A DNA stretch of 17,250 nt. Source: WYEN01 sp049976205. Lineage in GTDB: Archaea; Thermoproteota; Thermoprotei_A; Sulfolobales; AG1. This document shows, piece after piece, positions 1-8,597 of this stretch. The DNA is taken from contig JBMFIR010000031.1 of NCBI GenBank assembly GCA_049976205.1, forward strand, positions 1-17,250, read 5' to 3'. The position numbers and the translations under genes are program-made. How positions within the stretch are numbered: the first letter of the stretch is position 1; the number at the start of each line of letters is the position of its first letter. The notes beneath the pieces are model-generated. The model was given only the letters and a program-made list of their open reading frames with translations, was not told the origin of the DNA and did not search any database.

Positions 1-89
1 GTTAACTCATGTATACTCATTGGCTTCATTTTGTCTCTATTATTTCTTGATGTAAAGATTTATTTCCGTTGAGTTATTTATTTACTTAG

Positions 90-139
90 ATGATGTGAGG
101 GGCCCTCTTAAGAGGGTTTCTGATAAATGATGTGGGGCC
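90..139. repeat. Palindrome between two copies of a G-rich direct repeat
   Basis: A perfect 14-bp palindrome (CCCTCTTAAGAGGG, 103-116) follows one copy of ATGATGTGAGGGGCC (90-104, overlapping the palindrome by two bases) and precedes a second, slightly shorter copy ATGATGTGGGGCC (127-139). A perfect palindrome with no loop makes a poor RNA hairpin but a good dimeric protein site. It could alternatively be the terminator of a gene ending left of the window, since a short TTTC follows, but the T-tract is weak. The function is inferred only. Confidence 0.4.
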
Positions 140-157
140 AAAGCTCTGATTTCACAT

Positions 158-194
158 GAGATTAATTCTCAACGTATTATCTCGAGATTAATTC
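158..194. promoter_or_regulatory. Paired GAGATTAATTC repeats ahead of the GH130 gene
   Basis: The 11-mer GAGATTAATTC occurs at 158-168 and again at 184-194, exactly 26 bp apart, about two and a half helical turns. Each copy is partly self-complementary (GAGA...TCTC in the first). They end less than 30 bp before the start codon and abut the only TATA-like stretch (about 195-204, GATTATTAAG). That is where a repressor would block TBP/TFB or where an activator pair would sit. The repeat is visible; the regulatory role is inference. Confidence 0.4.
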
Positions 195-222
195 GATTAT
201 TAAGGATACTTGAATTCTTTAT

Positions 223-1350
223 ATGGTTATTATGATAAGTGATAAATATGTTTGTGAACCTGATATCAGCATATATTCTCAACAGGCATCAGAGATCAGA
301 TCTTCTCTCATTAATAAGCTTCGTGAAGTATTGAGTAAACAGGATCTACGTAAACCAATCACGGAGAGTATTTTTAGACGCCTCACCTATATCTCTCCTG
401 AGAATGTAAGGATTATTAATTATCTCCGTAGCAAGCCACTAGCCGCATTCAATCCTGGGGCATATCTAGTGGGTAATAAATTATGGATCTTCCCTAGACT
501 AGTTTTTGATTACTACTGGTATGTCTCTAGTATTGGTTTCTTCGAGATTGATATAGAGGATCTTTTCAACAAGGATCTATATAATAAGAATAAGCATGTT
601 GAGGCGAAAATAATTATTGCCCCGAGCGAGAGTTGGGAGATCTATAGAGGATGCGAGGATCCGAGAATACATATTCATAACAATATTATCTATGTTCTAT
701 ACACAGCTGTTGGCCTAGATCTGGAGGGCAAAATGCTAATTAGACAAGCTCTAGCTACATTAGATAAGGATCTGAGGATACAAGATAAGAAATGCTTCGC
801 TATATGCCACGAGGGAAAGAGATTCAGAACTAATTGGAAGGATAGTGGTATTATTAAGATTAGAGACAATGAGCTCTACTTAGTCACCAGACCCTCGATC
901 CCTATTGATGAGAGGAGAGTTGCTGAGATCAACTGGTTCGGGGTTGTGGATAAAGAGAGTGGGTGCTTCGATCCAGGCAGACTTAAGCCTGTGATGAGTT
1001 TCGAAAAAAGTTTTGAGTACAAGATTGGTTGGAGCACGAATACTCTAAAGATCTCCTCAAATGAGTATTTAGTAGGTTGGCACGGGGTAGGAGTTGATAA
1101 TATCTATAGAAATGGTCTCGCAGTAATATCTGATGAAGGAGATCTCTTGGGAGTATCAAATTATCTTCTCGAGCCTGAGAGAAATTTAGTGGAGTTCTAT
1201 GGTGATAGACCAGGAGTAGTATTTGGTAATGGATTAATTGAGTACAAAGAGTATTTGCTATGGATCGGTGGTGTATCAGATTACTCAATAGGAATATTTA
1301 TATCTGAGAGAAACAAAGCACTTGAAAAAATTAAATGGTTGAGAGGATGA
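223..1350 (+). CDS. GH130-family glycoside phosphorylase/hydrolase (beta-mannoside type)
   Basis: A 375-residue soluble protein with no signal peptide, so probably cytoplasmic. It has the layout of the five-bladed beta-propeller GH130 family, whose members phosphorolyse or hydrolyse beta-1,2- or beta-1,4-linked mannosides. Visible landmarks are FNPGA (76-80), YRGCEDPRI (141-149, carrying the conserved E-D-P-R motif), LYTA (159-162), the KDSGI segment near 206-210, IGWSTNT followed by LVGWHGVG (268-290), and the final PGVVFGNGLI...LWIGGVSDYSIG blades (330-358). Length is normal for the family. Phosphorylase versus hydrolase and the exact linkage cannot be decided here. ATG 223 was chosen as the first start; ATG 232 is an equally good alternative, because the weak TATA-like stretch centred near 199 predicts transcription starting close to 225, i.e. 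a leaderless message. The gene stands alone; the TRAP operon follows after 171 bp with its own promoter. Confidence 0.8.
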   Translation: MVIMISDKYVCEPDISIYSQQASEIRSSLINKLREVLSKQDLRKPITESIFRRLTYISPENVRIINYLRSKPLAAFNPGAYLVGNKLWIFPRLVFDYYWYVSSIGFFEIDIEDLFNKDLYNKNKHVEAKIIIAPSESWEIYRGCEDPRIHIHNNIIYVLYTAVGLDLEGKMLIRQALATLDKDLRIQDKKCFAICHEGKRFRTNWKDSGIIKIRDNELYLVTRPSIPIDERRVAEINWFGVVDKESGCFDPGRLKPVMSFEKSFEYKIGWSTNTLKISSNEYLVGWHGVGVDNIYRNGLAVISDEGDLLGVSNYLLEPERNLVEFYGDRPGVVFGNGLIEYKEYLLWIGGVSDYSIGIFISERNKALEKIKWLRG

Positions 1351-1479
1351 TAAAGCTGTGTATGAATCAATAAATAAAAAATTAATAATTCATTAGAGAT
1401 TAAACATAGTTAAAGATTTTGAATTAATTACACAACTATATTAATTAATTTATTTTTGCGTTTATAATATTAATCAATA

Positions 1480-1488
1480 TTTATAAGC
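1480..1488 (+). promoter_or_regulatory. TATA box of the TRAP operon
   Basis: TTTATAAGC lies about 38 nt ahead of the ATG at 1522, predicting a start of transcription near 1510 and a short leader that holds only GAGG (1510-1513) as a weak Shine-Dalgarno element. The rest of the 171-bp gap is AT-rich, with two TTAATTAAT stretches and no gene. Confidence 0.55.
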
Positions 1489-1521
1489 TTTATGCTGTAT
1501 CAATAGATTGAGGAATGTTTT

Positions 1522-2622
1522 ATGATGAGGGGATTGAGGCCTTTATACACAGCATTAATTGTTATAGCAGTAATTATCGTGGGTCTAGCAACTTACTACT
1601 TGTATCAATTATCAGCCCCTATACCAGCCACTACTCCACCAGCTACAATTTCTCCTACACCCACATCAGCTACACCGACTAAGACGACCCCTACTGTGAA
1701 GTATAGTATTGTGATTGGTACAGGTGGTGTCGGTGGAGTATACTTCTACTATGGACAAGTAGTCGCTGGTATAATAAATAACTACACTGATATATCAGCA
1801 ACCTCTATACAAACAGCTGCATCAATAGATAATCTTCTACTGATAAGAGATAAAACAGATCTGTCTAAAGGAGTTATTTACTGCGCAACAACACTACCTG
1901 ACAGTGCTTACTTAGCGTATACAGGTCAGCACGATAAATTTAAGAATGCTACGGCACCAATTGCTATTCTCTGGGTTATGTATCCGAATCATCTGCATAT
2001 CGTTACTACAGAGAAAACAGGTATTAAATCAATATATGATTTAAAGGGTAAGAGAGTATCTACAGGAGCTCCTGGAAGCGGCACAGAGGTCACTACACTA
2101 ATGCTTCTAAAGGTGGTGGGAATAGATCCTGCCAAAGACTTCTCTAAGTGGGAGAGATTAGGTGCTGAAGAAAGCGCTGCAGCATTACTCGATGGTCGTA
2201 TAGATGCGTATTTCTGGAGCGGTGGTTTACCAACTGGGAGCATAGTTGATCTAGCAAATAATCTGAGATCCCGAGGAGACAATATTTATCTCATCTCAAT
2301 ACCTCAAGAGATAATTGATAAATTCTCTAGCATGTTCCCAGGAATCGCCGTTCCAGGAACTATTAAGAAAGAGGTCTATGGTGCACGTGAAGACGCGAAG
2401 ACGCTCGCTTTCTGGAATATGTTCGTATGCCACAAAGACACTCCGGTGGATGTTGCTTATAAAATAACTAAGGCGGTATTTGAGCATCTAGATATTCTGC
2501 ATGCGTCTGTTAAGGCAGCTAAAGATACGAGACTTGATACAGCGCTACTATACATAAATGGTACTATACCCTATCACCCTGGTGCACTCAAGTACTATAA
2601 GGAAGTTGGGATACTGAAATGA
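1522..2622 (+). CDS. TAXI-family TRAP transporter solute-binding protein
   Basis: The extracytoplasmic binding subunit of a TRAP (tripartite ATP-independent periplasmic) importer, 366 residues. Residues 8-28 form one hydrophobic segment, followed by a Pro/Thr/Ser-rich stalk (31-58). In an archaeon without a periplasm this should tether the binding domain outside the membrane. The TAXI hallmarks are IGTGGVGGVYFYYG (65-78) and GKRVSTGAPGSGTE (176-189). The hinge between the two lobes is intact and the length is normal. TAXI proteins are poorly characterised; glutamate and other carboxylates have been proposed as ligands, so the substrate is left open. ATG 1522 is directly followed by a second ATG at 1525. 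The stop codon overlaps the permease start as ATGA, so the two genes are translationally coupled. Confidence 0.9.
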   Translation: MMRGLRPLYTALIVIAVIIVGLATYYLYQLSAPIPATTPPATISPTPTSATPTKTTPTVKYSIVIGTGGVGGVYFYYGQVVAGIINNYTDISATSIQTAASIDNLLLIRDKTDLSKGVIYCATTLPDSAYLAYTGQHDKFKNATAPIAILWVMYPNHLHIVTTEKTGIKSIYDLKGKRVSTGAPGSGTEVTTLMLLKVVGIDPAKDFSKWERLGAEESAAALLDGRIDAYFWSGGLPTGSIVDLANNLRSRGDNIYLISIPQEIIDKFSSMFPGIAVPGTIKKEVYGAREDAKTLAFWNMFVCHKDTPVDVAYKITKAVFEHLDILHASVKAAKDTRLDTALLYINGTIPYHPGALKYYKEVGILK

Positions 2623-4754
2623 TCCTTAGGGATAAATTTAGGAAAATAATATATATTTTTTTGATCTCTATAGCACTGATAGCTGTCCTGTATCATCTAG
2701 CTTTAATATTCTATCCTTATACACCAATATCATATACCTACAGGATCAATATTTTAGAATTGACACAGCTTGTAAGAGCGACCCATGTATTCTTCATAAT
2801 ATTAGTTGGGTATCTATTTGATTTTGTATCAGGTTTTAGCACGATTACTTATGGACGCGCTAGAAGAATTGTTTCATATGGCGTACCGATACTAACTCTG
2901 TGGTTCACTGTATTAATCGCTCAAGACATGATCTATAATAGGACAGGAGGATCATTTCTACTACCTATAGCAATAATCTTTATAGCATGGCTCTTCTCTA
3001 TTATTCCACCACTTCTACCGCAGAGATTTAGTAGTTTCGCTACATACTCAAATATTGTTCCTGCAATACTGATATTTTTACCTTATCTCTATATGGTTCT
3101 AGGCTACGAGGAGCTGATCTATAGAGGGGTATCACCTCTTAATATGGATGTTGCCATGGGTTGGAGTATAATGCTTTTCTTACTAGGCTATATACTGAAG
3201 CATATAGGTCCTGAGATGCCTCTTCTAGTTCTACTCTTCATGTTCTATGACGTCTATGGATATATCTTCCCACCACCATGGAATCAGCCTGGTTTCAGCC
3301 CAAGTTTTCTTGTCGGTAAAGCCTACATAGAGACTGAAGCAGCTCTGTGGGGCGTGATCACAAGTGTTTCGGTGAAGTACATAGTTTATTTCTTTATTCT
3401 TACAGGAACATTTACTGCACTAGGATTTGGAGAAGCTATGGCAAAAACATTTCTCTCTCTACTGGGCAGGAACTCAGCAAATGTGGGTAGAGTAGCGACA
3501 GCAATGGGTGTGGGTATGGGTATAATATCTGGTAGTGGTGCTGCTGACACAGCCTTCATAGGATCCACTTTAAGAGATATTTTTAGGAGAGCTGGATACG
3601 ACGACTTAACAGCGGCTGGTTTAACTGCTAATGCAGGAACATTAGCTATTATTACACCACCTATTTTAGGGGCTGTGGCTTTTATAATAGTGGAGCTTCT
3701 CCAGATACCTTATCTATGGGTTATAATTATGTCCGCACCACTAACATTCTTCTACGCATTCTCGATACTTATGTACAATGAGTTTCTCACTAGAAGGATA
3801 AAATTAAGAGAAAATAATCCAGTTACTCGAGAAAAAATCTATAAATTCCATGTGTTTCTGCCAGCAGTAGTTATTGTAATAATGATCCTCTTCGGGTACA
3901 GCGTACCACTAGCAGTTACGATAGCGACATTGTTCACGATTGTTTTAGCGTTATTCGATAAAGACATGAGGAGAAATATAGTCAAGGTGCCGAAGGGGTG
4001 GGCTGAGAGTTTTATTGACTTCACAGAGATCGGAGCCACAATTGTTATGGCCAATGTTATAATGACTATGGTTGTTGTCTCGGGTCTTCACCTAAAGTTC
4101 TCACTGGTTCTCCTCGACTTGGTTAGACAAAATATTGCTCTAGCAATTATCTTTGCGGCAGGTTTCTCAATACTTCTTGGAATGGGTGTTCCACCGACAG
4201 CAACATTTGTTTTATCATCGATTCTCACTGCACCTGTGATAATTAAATTAGCGATCGCCAACGGTATCCCCGAGATCGCAACTACATTTGCAACATACAT
4301 GTTTCTCTTCTACATGGCGATGTTAGCAGATGTCACTCCACCAGTAGCTTTATCCGCGTACGCGGCAGCAGGAGTATTTAGACAAGATCCTATAAAAACA
4401 GGTGTTAAAGCAGCTCTAGTAGCTCTGCCTAAATACATATATGCTCCAGCAATGGTGTATTCTTATCTAGGCACCTCAATACTTATATTACCAGTATTTC
4501 TGGCAGGAACACCTATTACCCAAGCTATTCCTATGATTACTCAGAGATTTGCTGAAGTGACGATAGGTATAGTATTTATCTCTGCTGGTGTAGGAGGTTT
4601 CTTATTCAGAGAATTAGGATCTTTAGCTAGAGTCCTCTTAACAATTGGGGGAGTACTACTCGTTATACCAGGTGAGATAACAGATCTTCTCGGACTAGCA
4701 ATCGTGGTGCCAATAACAATCTATGAATACATTAAGAAGAGATCTGTGGGATAA
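2619..4754 (+). CDS. TRAP transporter fused permease (TAXI-associated, DctQM fusion)
   Basis: The membrane subunit, 711 residues and very hydrophobic throughout. This size matches the 4TM+12TM fusion of small and large TRAP membrane proteins that normally accompanies TAXI binding proteins. The DctM-like part carries GVGMGIISGSGAADTAFIG (298-315), a stretch ending NAGTLAIITPPILGAVAFI (338-356), GMGVPPTATFVL (521-532) and the C-terminal MLADVTPPVALSAYAAAG (568-585), the repeated helical-hairpin motifs of the family that in characterised members bind substrate and sodium ions. The gene starts inside the stop codon of the binding-protein gene, and no separate small permease gene is needed. It ends 7 bp from the convergent ABC permease gene. 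Transport driven by an ion gradient (probably Na+) rather than ATP is family knowledge; the substrate is unknown. Confidence 0.9.
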   Translation: MILRDKFRKIIYIFLISIALIAVLYHLALIFYPYTPISYTYRINILELTQLVRATHVFFIILVGYLFDFVSGFSTITYGRARRIVSYGVPILTLWFTVLIAQDMIYNRTGGSFLLPIAIIFIAWLFSIIPPLLPQRFSSFATYSNIVPAILIFLPYLYMVLGYEELIYRGVSPLNMDVAMGWSIMLFLLGYILKHIGPEMPLLVLLFMFYDVYGYIFPPPWNQPGFSPSFLVGKAYIETEAALWGVITSVSVKYIVYFFILTGTFTALGFGEAMAKTFLSLLGRNSANVGRVATAMGVGMGIISGSGAADTAFIGSTLRDIFRRAGYDDLTAAGLTANAGTLAIITPPILGAVAFIIVELLQIPYLWVIIMSAPLTFFYAFSILMYNEFLTRRIKLRENNPVTREKIYKFHVFLPAVVIVIMILFGYSVPLAVTIATLFTIVLALFDKDMRRNIVKVPKGWAESFIDFTEIGATIVMANVIMTMVVVSGLHLKFSLVLLDLVRQNIALAIIFAAGFSILLGMGVPPTATFVLSSILTAPVIIKLAIANGIPEIATTFATYMFLFYMAMLADVTPPVALSAYAAAGVFRQDPIKTGVKAALVALPKYIYAPAMVYSYLGTSILILPVFLAGTPITQAIPMITQRFAEVTIGIVFISAGVGGFLFRELGSLARVLLTIGGVLLVIPGEITDLLGLAIVVPITIYEYIKKRSVG

Positions 4755-4768
4755 AAACTTTTTATTTT
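4753..4768. terminator. Shared T-tract terminator between convergent operons
   Basis: An A5-C-T5 stretch followed by another T4 gives a T-run on both strands. It overlaps the last codons of both converging genes (TRAP permease on the plus strand, ABC permease on the minus strand). Archaeal RNA polymerase terminates at such T-runs without a hairpin, so this short stretch may serve both operons. Confidence 0.5.
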
Positions 4769-5643
4769 CTTCTTAGCCTTGGATTAAATATTTCTTCTAG
4801 AGAGAATCCTACTAATACAAAACCTATTATTACTAGAACTATGAAGACTCCCGGCGGAACAAAATACCACCACTTGCCTGTTGACAAAGCGCCTGAGGCA
4901 AATGCGTAGTGAAGAATCATTCCCCAACTCAAGTCATTTACGTTTCCTACGCCTAAGAACACCATTGCAGCATGTGAAAATATAGCGTTTGATGTTGCAA
5001 GCGCCATGTTGGCGTATATTACTGAGGCGACATTTGGTAGGATATGTCTAAATATTATTCTTCTATCACCGCCCCCTATGGCTCTTATTGCTTCTATGAA
5101 AGCCCATTCTTTTATTGATAACACCATAGATCTCACTACACGAGCCGTCGGGCTCCAACTCAGCATACCTATTATGATAATCACGTTGATTAATGATGGT
5201 CCTAGAACAGCTCCTATAACAATCATTAGGATAATTGGGGGGATCACTAGAAAGAAATCTGTTATTCTCATCAAGAACTCGTCTATTAAGCCTCCGTAGT
5301 ATCCGCTTACAAGACCTATTAAGGTCCCTAATGAAACAGCTATTAATGCTGCGGTGAAGCCTACTAAAAGAGATATTCTAGCTCCATAAATATTTAGACT
5401 AAACAGGTCTTGACCGACTTCGTTAGTCCCGAACCAATGTTCAGAGCTTGGTGGTAGCAAATATGCGCTTGGATTCGTTTCATAGGGATTATACCTTGTT
5501 ATTAAGGGAGCCGCTACGGCGATGAAAACGAAGAATGATATTATTCCTAGACCAACAACACCGTACTTACTTCTTCTATAAATTACCCAGAAGTCTCTTA
5601 ATCCAATAAATATTTTTCTTAGTGAATTAACTGCAGGAGTCAA
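4762..5643 (-). CDS. ABC transporter permease, DppC/OppC type (ATPase-less cluster)
   Basis: The second membrane subunit of a peptide/oligosaccharide ABC importer, 293 residues. The N-terminal OppC-type region (YRRSKYGVVGLGII) and first helix are followed by the extracellular segment YNPYETNPSAY...HWFGTNEVGQDLFS, then five helices. The cytoplasmic EAA loop that docks on the ATPase reads EAIRAIGGGDRRIIFRHILPN (about 184-204) and is intact. Start: the TTG at 5643-5641 overlaps the TGA of the upstream permease gene as TTGA, with a GTGAGAT element just upstream; the resulting N-terminus fits the family. It is the last gene of a three-gene minus-strand operon, and no ATPase gene follows. Confidence 0.88.
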   Translation of the reverse strand: MTPAVNSLRKIFIGLRDFWVIYRRSKYGVVGLGIISFFVFIAVAAPLITRYNPYETNPSAYLLPPSSEHWFGTNEVGQDLFSLNIYGARISLLVGFTAALIAVSLGTLIGLVSGYYGGLIDEFLMRITDFFLVIPPIILMIVIGAVLGPSLINVIIIIGMLSWSPTARVVRSMVLSIKEWAFIEAIRAIGGGDRRIIFRHILPNVASVIYANMALATSNAIFSHAAMVFLGVGNVNDLSWGMILHYAFASGALSTGKWWYFVPPGVFIVLVIIGFVLVGFSLEEIFNPRLRRK

Positions 5644-6614
5644 TATCTCACTCTCGGAACAAGTGCCCCGTACAGTATATCAGCAATAAAATTTGATATT
5701 ACAACAGAGACAGTTATTATTAAAAACGCTCCTTGAAGAATCGGATAATCTCTATTGAGAATCGCATCATATATAAGTCTTCCTACACCGGGCCATGAGA
5801 ACACTGTTTCGGTTAGTACTGCTCCAGCGACAACTAGACCCATGTTGATAGCGATGATACTTATTGTTGGTAGCATAGCGTTTCGTAATGCATAATCTCT
5901 CAAGATCCTTTGATTAGGTAGGCCCTTAGCCAATGCTACAAACACGTAATCCTCTGTTAATATATCTATTAAAGCACTTCTCACGATCAATGTGAATTCT
6001 CCGAAGAGAACTAGTGTGAGTGTTATGTAGGGCAATATAAAGTGTCTTAGGAAATCAGTTAAGAGATCTATGGGCGATAAGTATACGGCTCCGTAAGTCA
6101 GCATTCCTGAAACAGGTAGTCCTAGGTACTGTATTGAGAGTAGAATAAATAATCCTCCTAACCAGAATGTCGGTAAGGAATAGAGAGTTATTGAGACTAT
6201 GGTTATAGAGGTGTCTATCTTGCCACCTCTCTTCCAAGCAGAGAACATTCCCAGAGCCACACCTATTAAAATAGCTGTTAGAGTAGCTGGTAGAACAAGT
6301 ATTATTGAATTAATCAGCCTAGGAATCAGCACCGATGAGACAGGTGCTCTATAATAAAATGATAAACCTAAATTACCTTTAACTACCTCTATTATATATA
6401 TTATGTACTGCATATAGATCGGTTTATCCAGCCCGAATTGTGCCTCTAAGGCTCTGATCTGATCCTCGGTTAATCTGGGGTTTCTAAACATTAGCTCTAT
6501 AGGGTTCCCGGGTAGTATACGAAAAATAAAAAAACTTAGTGTAAATATAGCGAATATAGCAACTATACTAGAAAAAAGTCTTCTTATTATGTATCTAACA
6601 TATTTTGATGACAT
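5640..6614 (-). CDS. ABC transporter permease, DppB/OppB type (ATPase-less cluster)
   Basis: The first membrane subunit, 324 residues. The N-terminus YVRYIIRRLFSSI...FFIFRILPGNP, the segment LEAQFGLDKPIYMQYIIYI, and the C-terminal WPGVGRLIYDAILNRDYPILQG and LVPRVRY are standard for this permease family. The EAA loop (VALAKGLPNQRILRDYALRNA) is present for coupling to an ATPase. The ATG lies 4 bp after the stop of the binding-protein gene and the stop overlaps the next start, so this is a tight operon. It is closest in type to peptide/nickel and archaeal oligosaccharide permeases; the substrate cannot be read from the permease. Confidence 0.9.
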   Translation of the reverse strand: MSSKYVRYIIRRLFSSIVAIFAIFTLSFFIFRILPGNPIELMFRNPRLTEDQIRALEAQFGLDKPIYMQYIIYIIEVVKGNLGLSFYYRAPVSSVLIPRLINSIILVLPATLTAILIGVALGMFSAWKRGGKIDTSITIVSITLYSLPTFWLGGLFILLSIQYLGLPVSGMLTYGAVYLSPIDLLTDFLRHFILPYITLTLVLFGEFTLIVRSALIDILTEDYVFVALAKGLPNQRILRDYALRNAMLPTISIIAINMGLVVAGAVLTETVFSWPGVGRLIYDAILNRDYPILQGAFLIITVSVVISNFIADILYGALVPRVRY

Positions 6615-6618
6615 CTCG

Positions 6619-8517
6619 CTACTTCCTTCCTCTTCTAATCAGTAAAGTTATTATTGCTGCAATAATTACTATCACCATAATTATTAGAGCGATCATAGCC
6701 TCTGCCGAAGCACTTACAGGTGAAGGTGCTGAAGTCTGAGTCGCTGTCGTAGGCGCTGCTGAGGTAAGTATTGGTAGACTAGTCGTTGTTAGAGTAGTAA
6801 CTTGTACTGGACTAGTCGTGGCCGTAAATGTTGGTGGAGTTGTTGTTGTTGGGCTTACATATTGCGCTAGATTTACTTTTATAAATACTGTCCAGTCATA
6901 TCCTCCAAATGGGCCTCCTGGCCAGTCTAGATCAAAGCCTGTTATTCTCTTATTAAATGCTTGTGGAGCTGTGACTTGATACAAAGGTAGATACGGTAGA
7001 TCTCTGTGAAGCATCTCTTGCATCTTCCAAGCTAAATCTCTTACCGTGTCGAGATCAGGTGCTTCTAAGAGTTTTTGATATAGTGCATCGTACTCTGGAT
7101 TTACGTATCCACTATCTGATGTTCCTAGGATCACTTGATTAGATAAGAATACTGAAAGTATTGTTGGGTCGCCGGGAGAAACAAACCAGTCCCATATATC
7201 CATGTCATGTCCTAGAGTAGTCTTGTTGTCCACCTTAGTCCATATGATAGAGGCCATGCTACCAGTATCCATAGCCTCCACATCTACTAAGACTCCTATC
7301 TGACTCCACCACTGGGCTATTTGCTGAGCAGCTCTAACGGCTTCAGGCATATTGCTTGGTACTAAGAGTTTGTATTTGAGTGGTGTCCCATTTGGAGAGA
7401 CCCTTACACCGTCTGGTCCTCTCTTATAGCCTGCTTTATCAAGGATCTCATTAGCTAATGTTAGATTAAATGTGTAAGGCTTTATATTGGGGTCGTAGAA
7501 AATATTTGTATACGGCATCACGGTAGCGAGAGGCTGAGCGTATCCGTGCCAGGCTAATTCAGCTAAGTAAGTCAGATTCACAGCATGCGCAAGTGCTAAT
7601 CTAACATTTAAATCTCTCAGCGTTGGATTACCCTTACCCTCTGGGTACACATTGAAGGCGAGATAGAAGTATAGTACTGGTGGCGATGTTATAACAACGA
7701 ATCTAGGGTCATTCTTTAATTCCTCAGCAACTGAGACAGGAACATACGGACCCACGGCATCTATGTCACCAGCTCTTAAAGCATTTGATGCCGCCGTAAC
7801 ATCTGAGTAGAATGAAATAATGATCTTATCTACTTTAGGGATCCAAGCAGTTCTGAAGTAATTGGGATTCTTCTCGAGAACAACATATTGACCCTCTTTA
7901 TAATCCGTGACCTTGAAGGGTCCAGAGCCAATTGGTGGATAGTCAGGGTACGTCGAAGGATCTTTTACTTTCTCCCATATATGCTTTGGGACTATAGGTA
8001 CAGATGTTGCTGCCATAAGCATAAATATTATTGAAGATTTAGTTTTGAACATAATAGTGTAATTATCAAGAATCTTAATCTCCTCCACACCCTCTACATT
8101 AGGGGCTAATCTAGACCAATCCTGCGAAGCAAGTTTAAAGCTATACTCAACATCATAGGCTGTGACTGGGACACCATCATGGAATGTCGCGTTCTTAACT
8201 AAGTGAAATACTACTACAGTACTATTCATCTCCCAACTCTCAGCTAGATCTGGGATAAAATTCTTGTAGCTTTTATCAAACCCCACTAAAGTGTCATAAA
8301 CATCAGATCCGATCCACCCAGATATCTGAGCATAGGTTGTGAAAGGATTAAACGTATCAAATGAGGTTCCTCCCCAACCGATCTTCACAACTTTTACTCC
8401 AGCCTGAGCACTTGTTGTCACGAGAAATTGTGAAGAAGCTAATGAAATAATTATTAACAAGCTTAGCACACCTATATATACTGAGAATTTTTTAATTGAA
8501 GAGACCACATATTTCAC
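6619..8517 (-). CDS. ABC solute-binding protein, SBP_bac_5 family, C-terminally anchored
   Basis: The extracellular binding subunit of the minus-strand importer, about 632 residues from the chosen start. It has an N-terminal signal-type helix (around LSLLIIISLASSQFLV), the mature family-5 domain starting KVVKIGWGGTSFDTFNPF, the typical LAESWEMNSTVVVFHLVKNATFHDG and GSGPFKVTDYKEGQYVVLEKN segments, then a Thr/Ser/Pro-rich stalk, a hydrophobic C-terminal helix (AMIALIIMVIVIIAAIITLLI) and the basic tail RRGRK. A cleaved signal plus a C-terminal anchor is the arrangement of crenarchaeal dipeptide-class binding proteins. Start: a TTG at 8529 opens the frame, but the TATA box at 8543-8550 predicts transcription starting near 8520, downstream of that codon. 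The in-frame GTG at 8517 is therefore preferred, as a leaderless start. It is first in an operon with the two permeases. Confidence 0.88.
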   Translation of the reverse strand: MKYVVSSIKKFSVYIGVLSLLIIISLASSQFLVTTSAQAGVKVVKIGWGGTSFDTFNPFTTYAQISGWIGSDVYDTLVGFDKSYKNFIPDLAESWEMNSTVVVFHLVKNATFHDGVPVTAYDVEYSFKLASQDWSRLAPNVEGVEEIKILDNYTIMFKTKSSIIFMLMAATSVPIVPKHIWEKVKDPSTYPDYPPIGSGPFKVTDYKEGQYVVLEKNPNYFRTAWIPKVDKIIISFYSDVTAASNALRAGDIDAVGPYVPVSVAEELKNDPRFVVITSPPVLYFYLAFNVYPEGKGNPTLRDLNVRLALAHAVNLTYLAELAWHGYAQPLATVMPYTNIFYDPNIKPYTFNLTLANEILDKAGYKRGPDGVRVSPNGTPLKYKLLVPSNMPEAVRAAQQIAQWWSQIGVLVDVEAMDTGSMASIIWTKVDNKTTLGHDMDIWDWFVSPGDPTILSVFLSNQVILGTSDSGYVNPEYDALYQKLLEAPDLDTVRDLAWKMQEMLHRDLPYLPLYQVTAPQAFNKRITGFDLDWPGGPFGGYDWTVFIKVNLAQYVSPTTTTPPTFTATTSPVQVTTLTTTSLPILTSAAPTTATQTSAPSPVSASAEAMIALIIMVIVIIAAIITLLIRRGRK

Positions 8518-8542
8518 CAATTCTATCAAGGCACATAACTAA

Positions 8543-8550
8543 CTTATAAA
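8543..8550 (-). promoter_or_regulatory. TATA box of the minus-strand ABC operon
   Basis: On the minus strand this reads TTTATAAG, preceded by an AT-rich stretch. The usual spacing puts the transcription start near 8520, which is why the GTG at 8517 is preferred over the TTG at 8529 for the binding protein. Confidence 0.55.
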
Positions 8551-8597
8551 TATTAATTAGTATTAATACGTTAATACATCATAGAGTCAAAATAAAT

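Noticed and set aside
103..116. Palindrome as a rho-independent-type terminator
   Set aside because: A perfect palindrome leaves no loop, and only three Ts follow; archaea in any case terminate mainly on T-runs. It is kept as a repeat instead.
983..1288. Long antisense frames inside the GH130, TRAP, ABC and binding-protein genes
   Set aside because: They are mirror shadows of strongly coding frames, without ribosome-binding sites or recognisable products.
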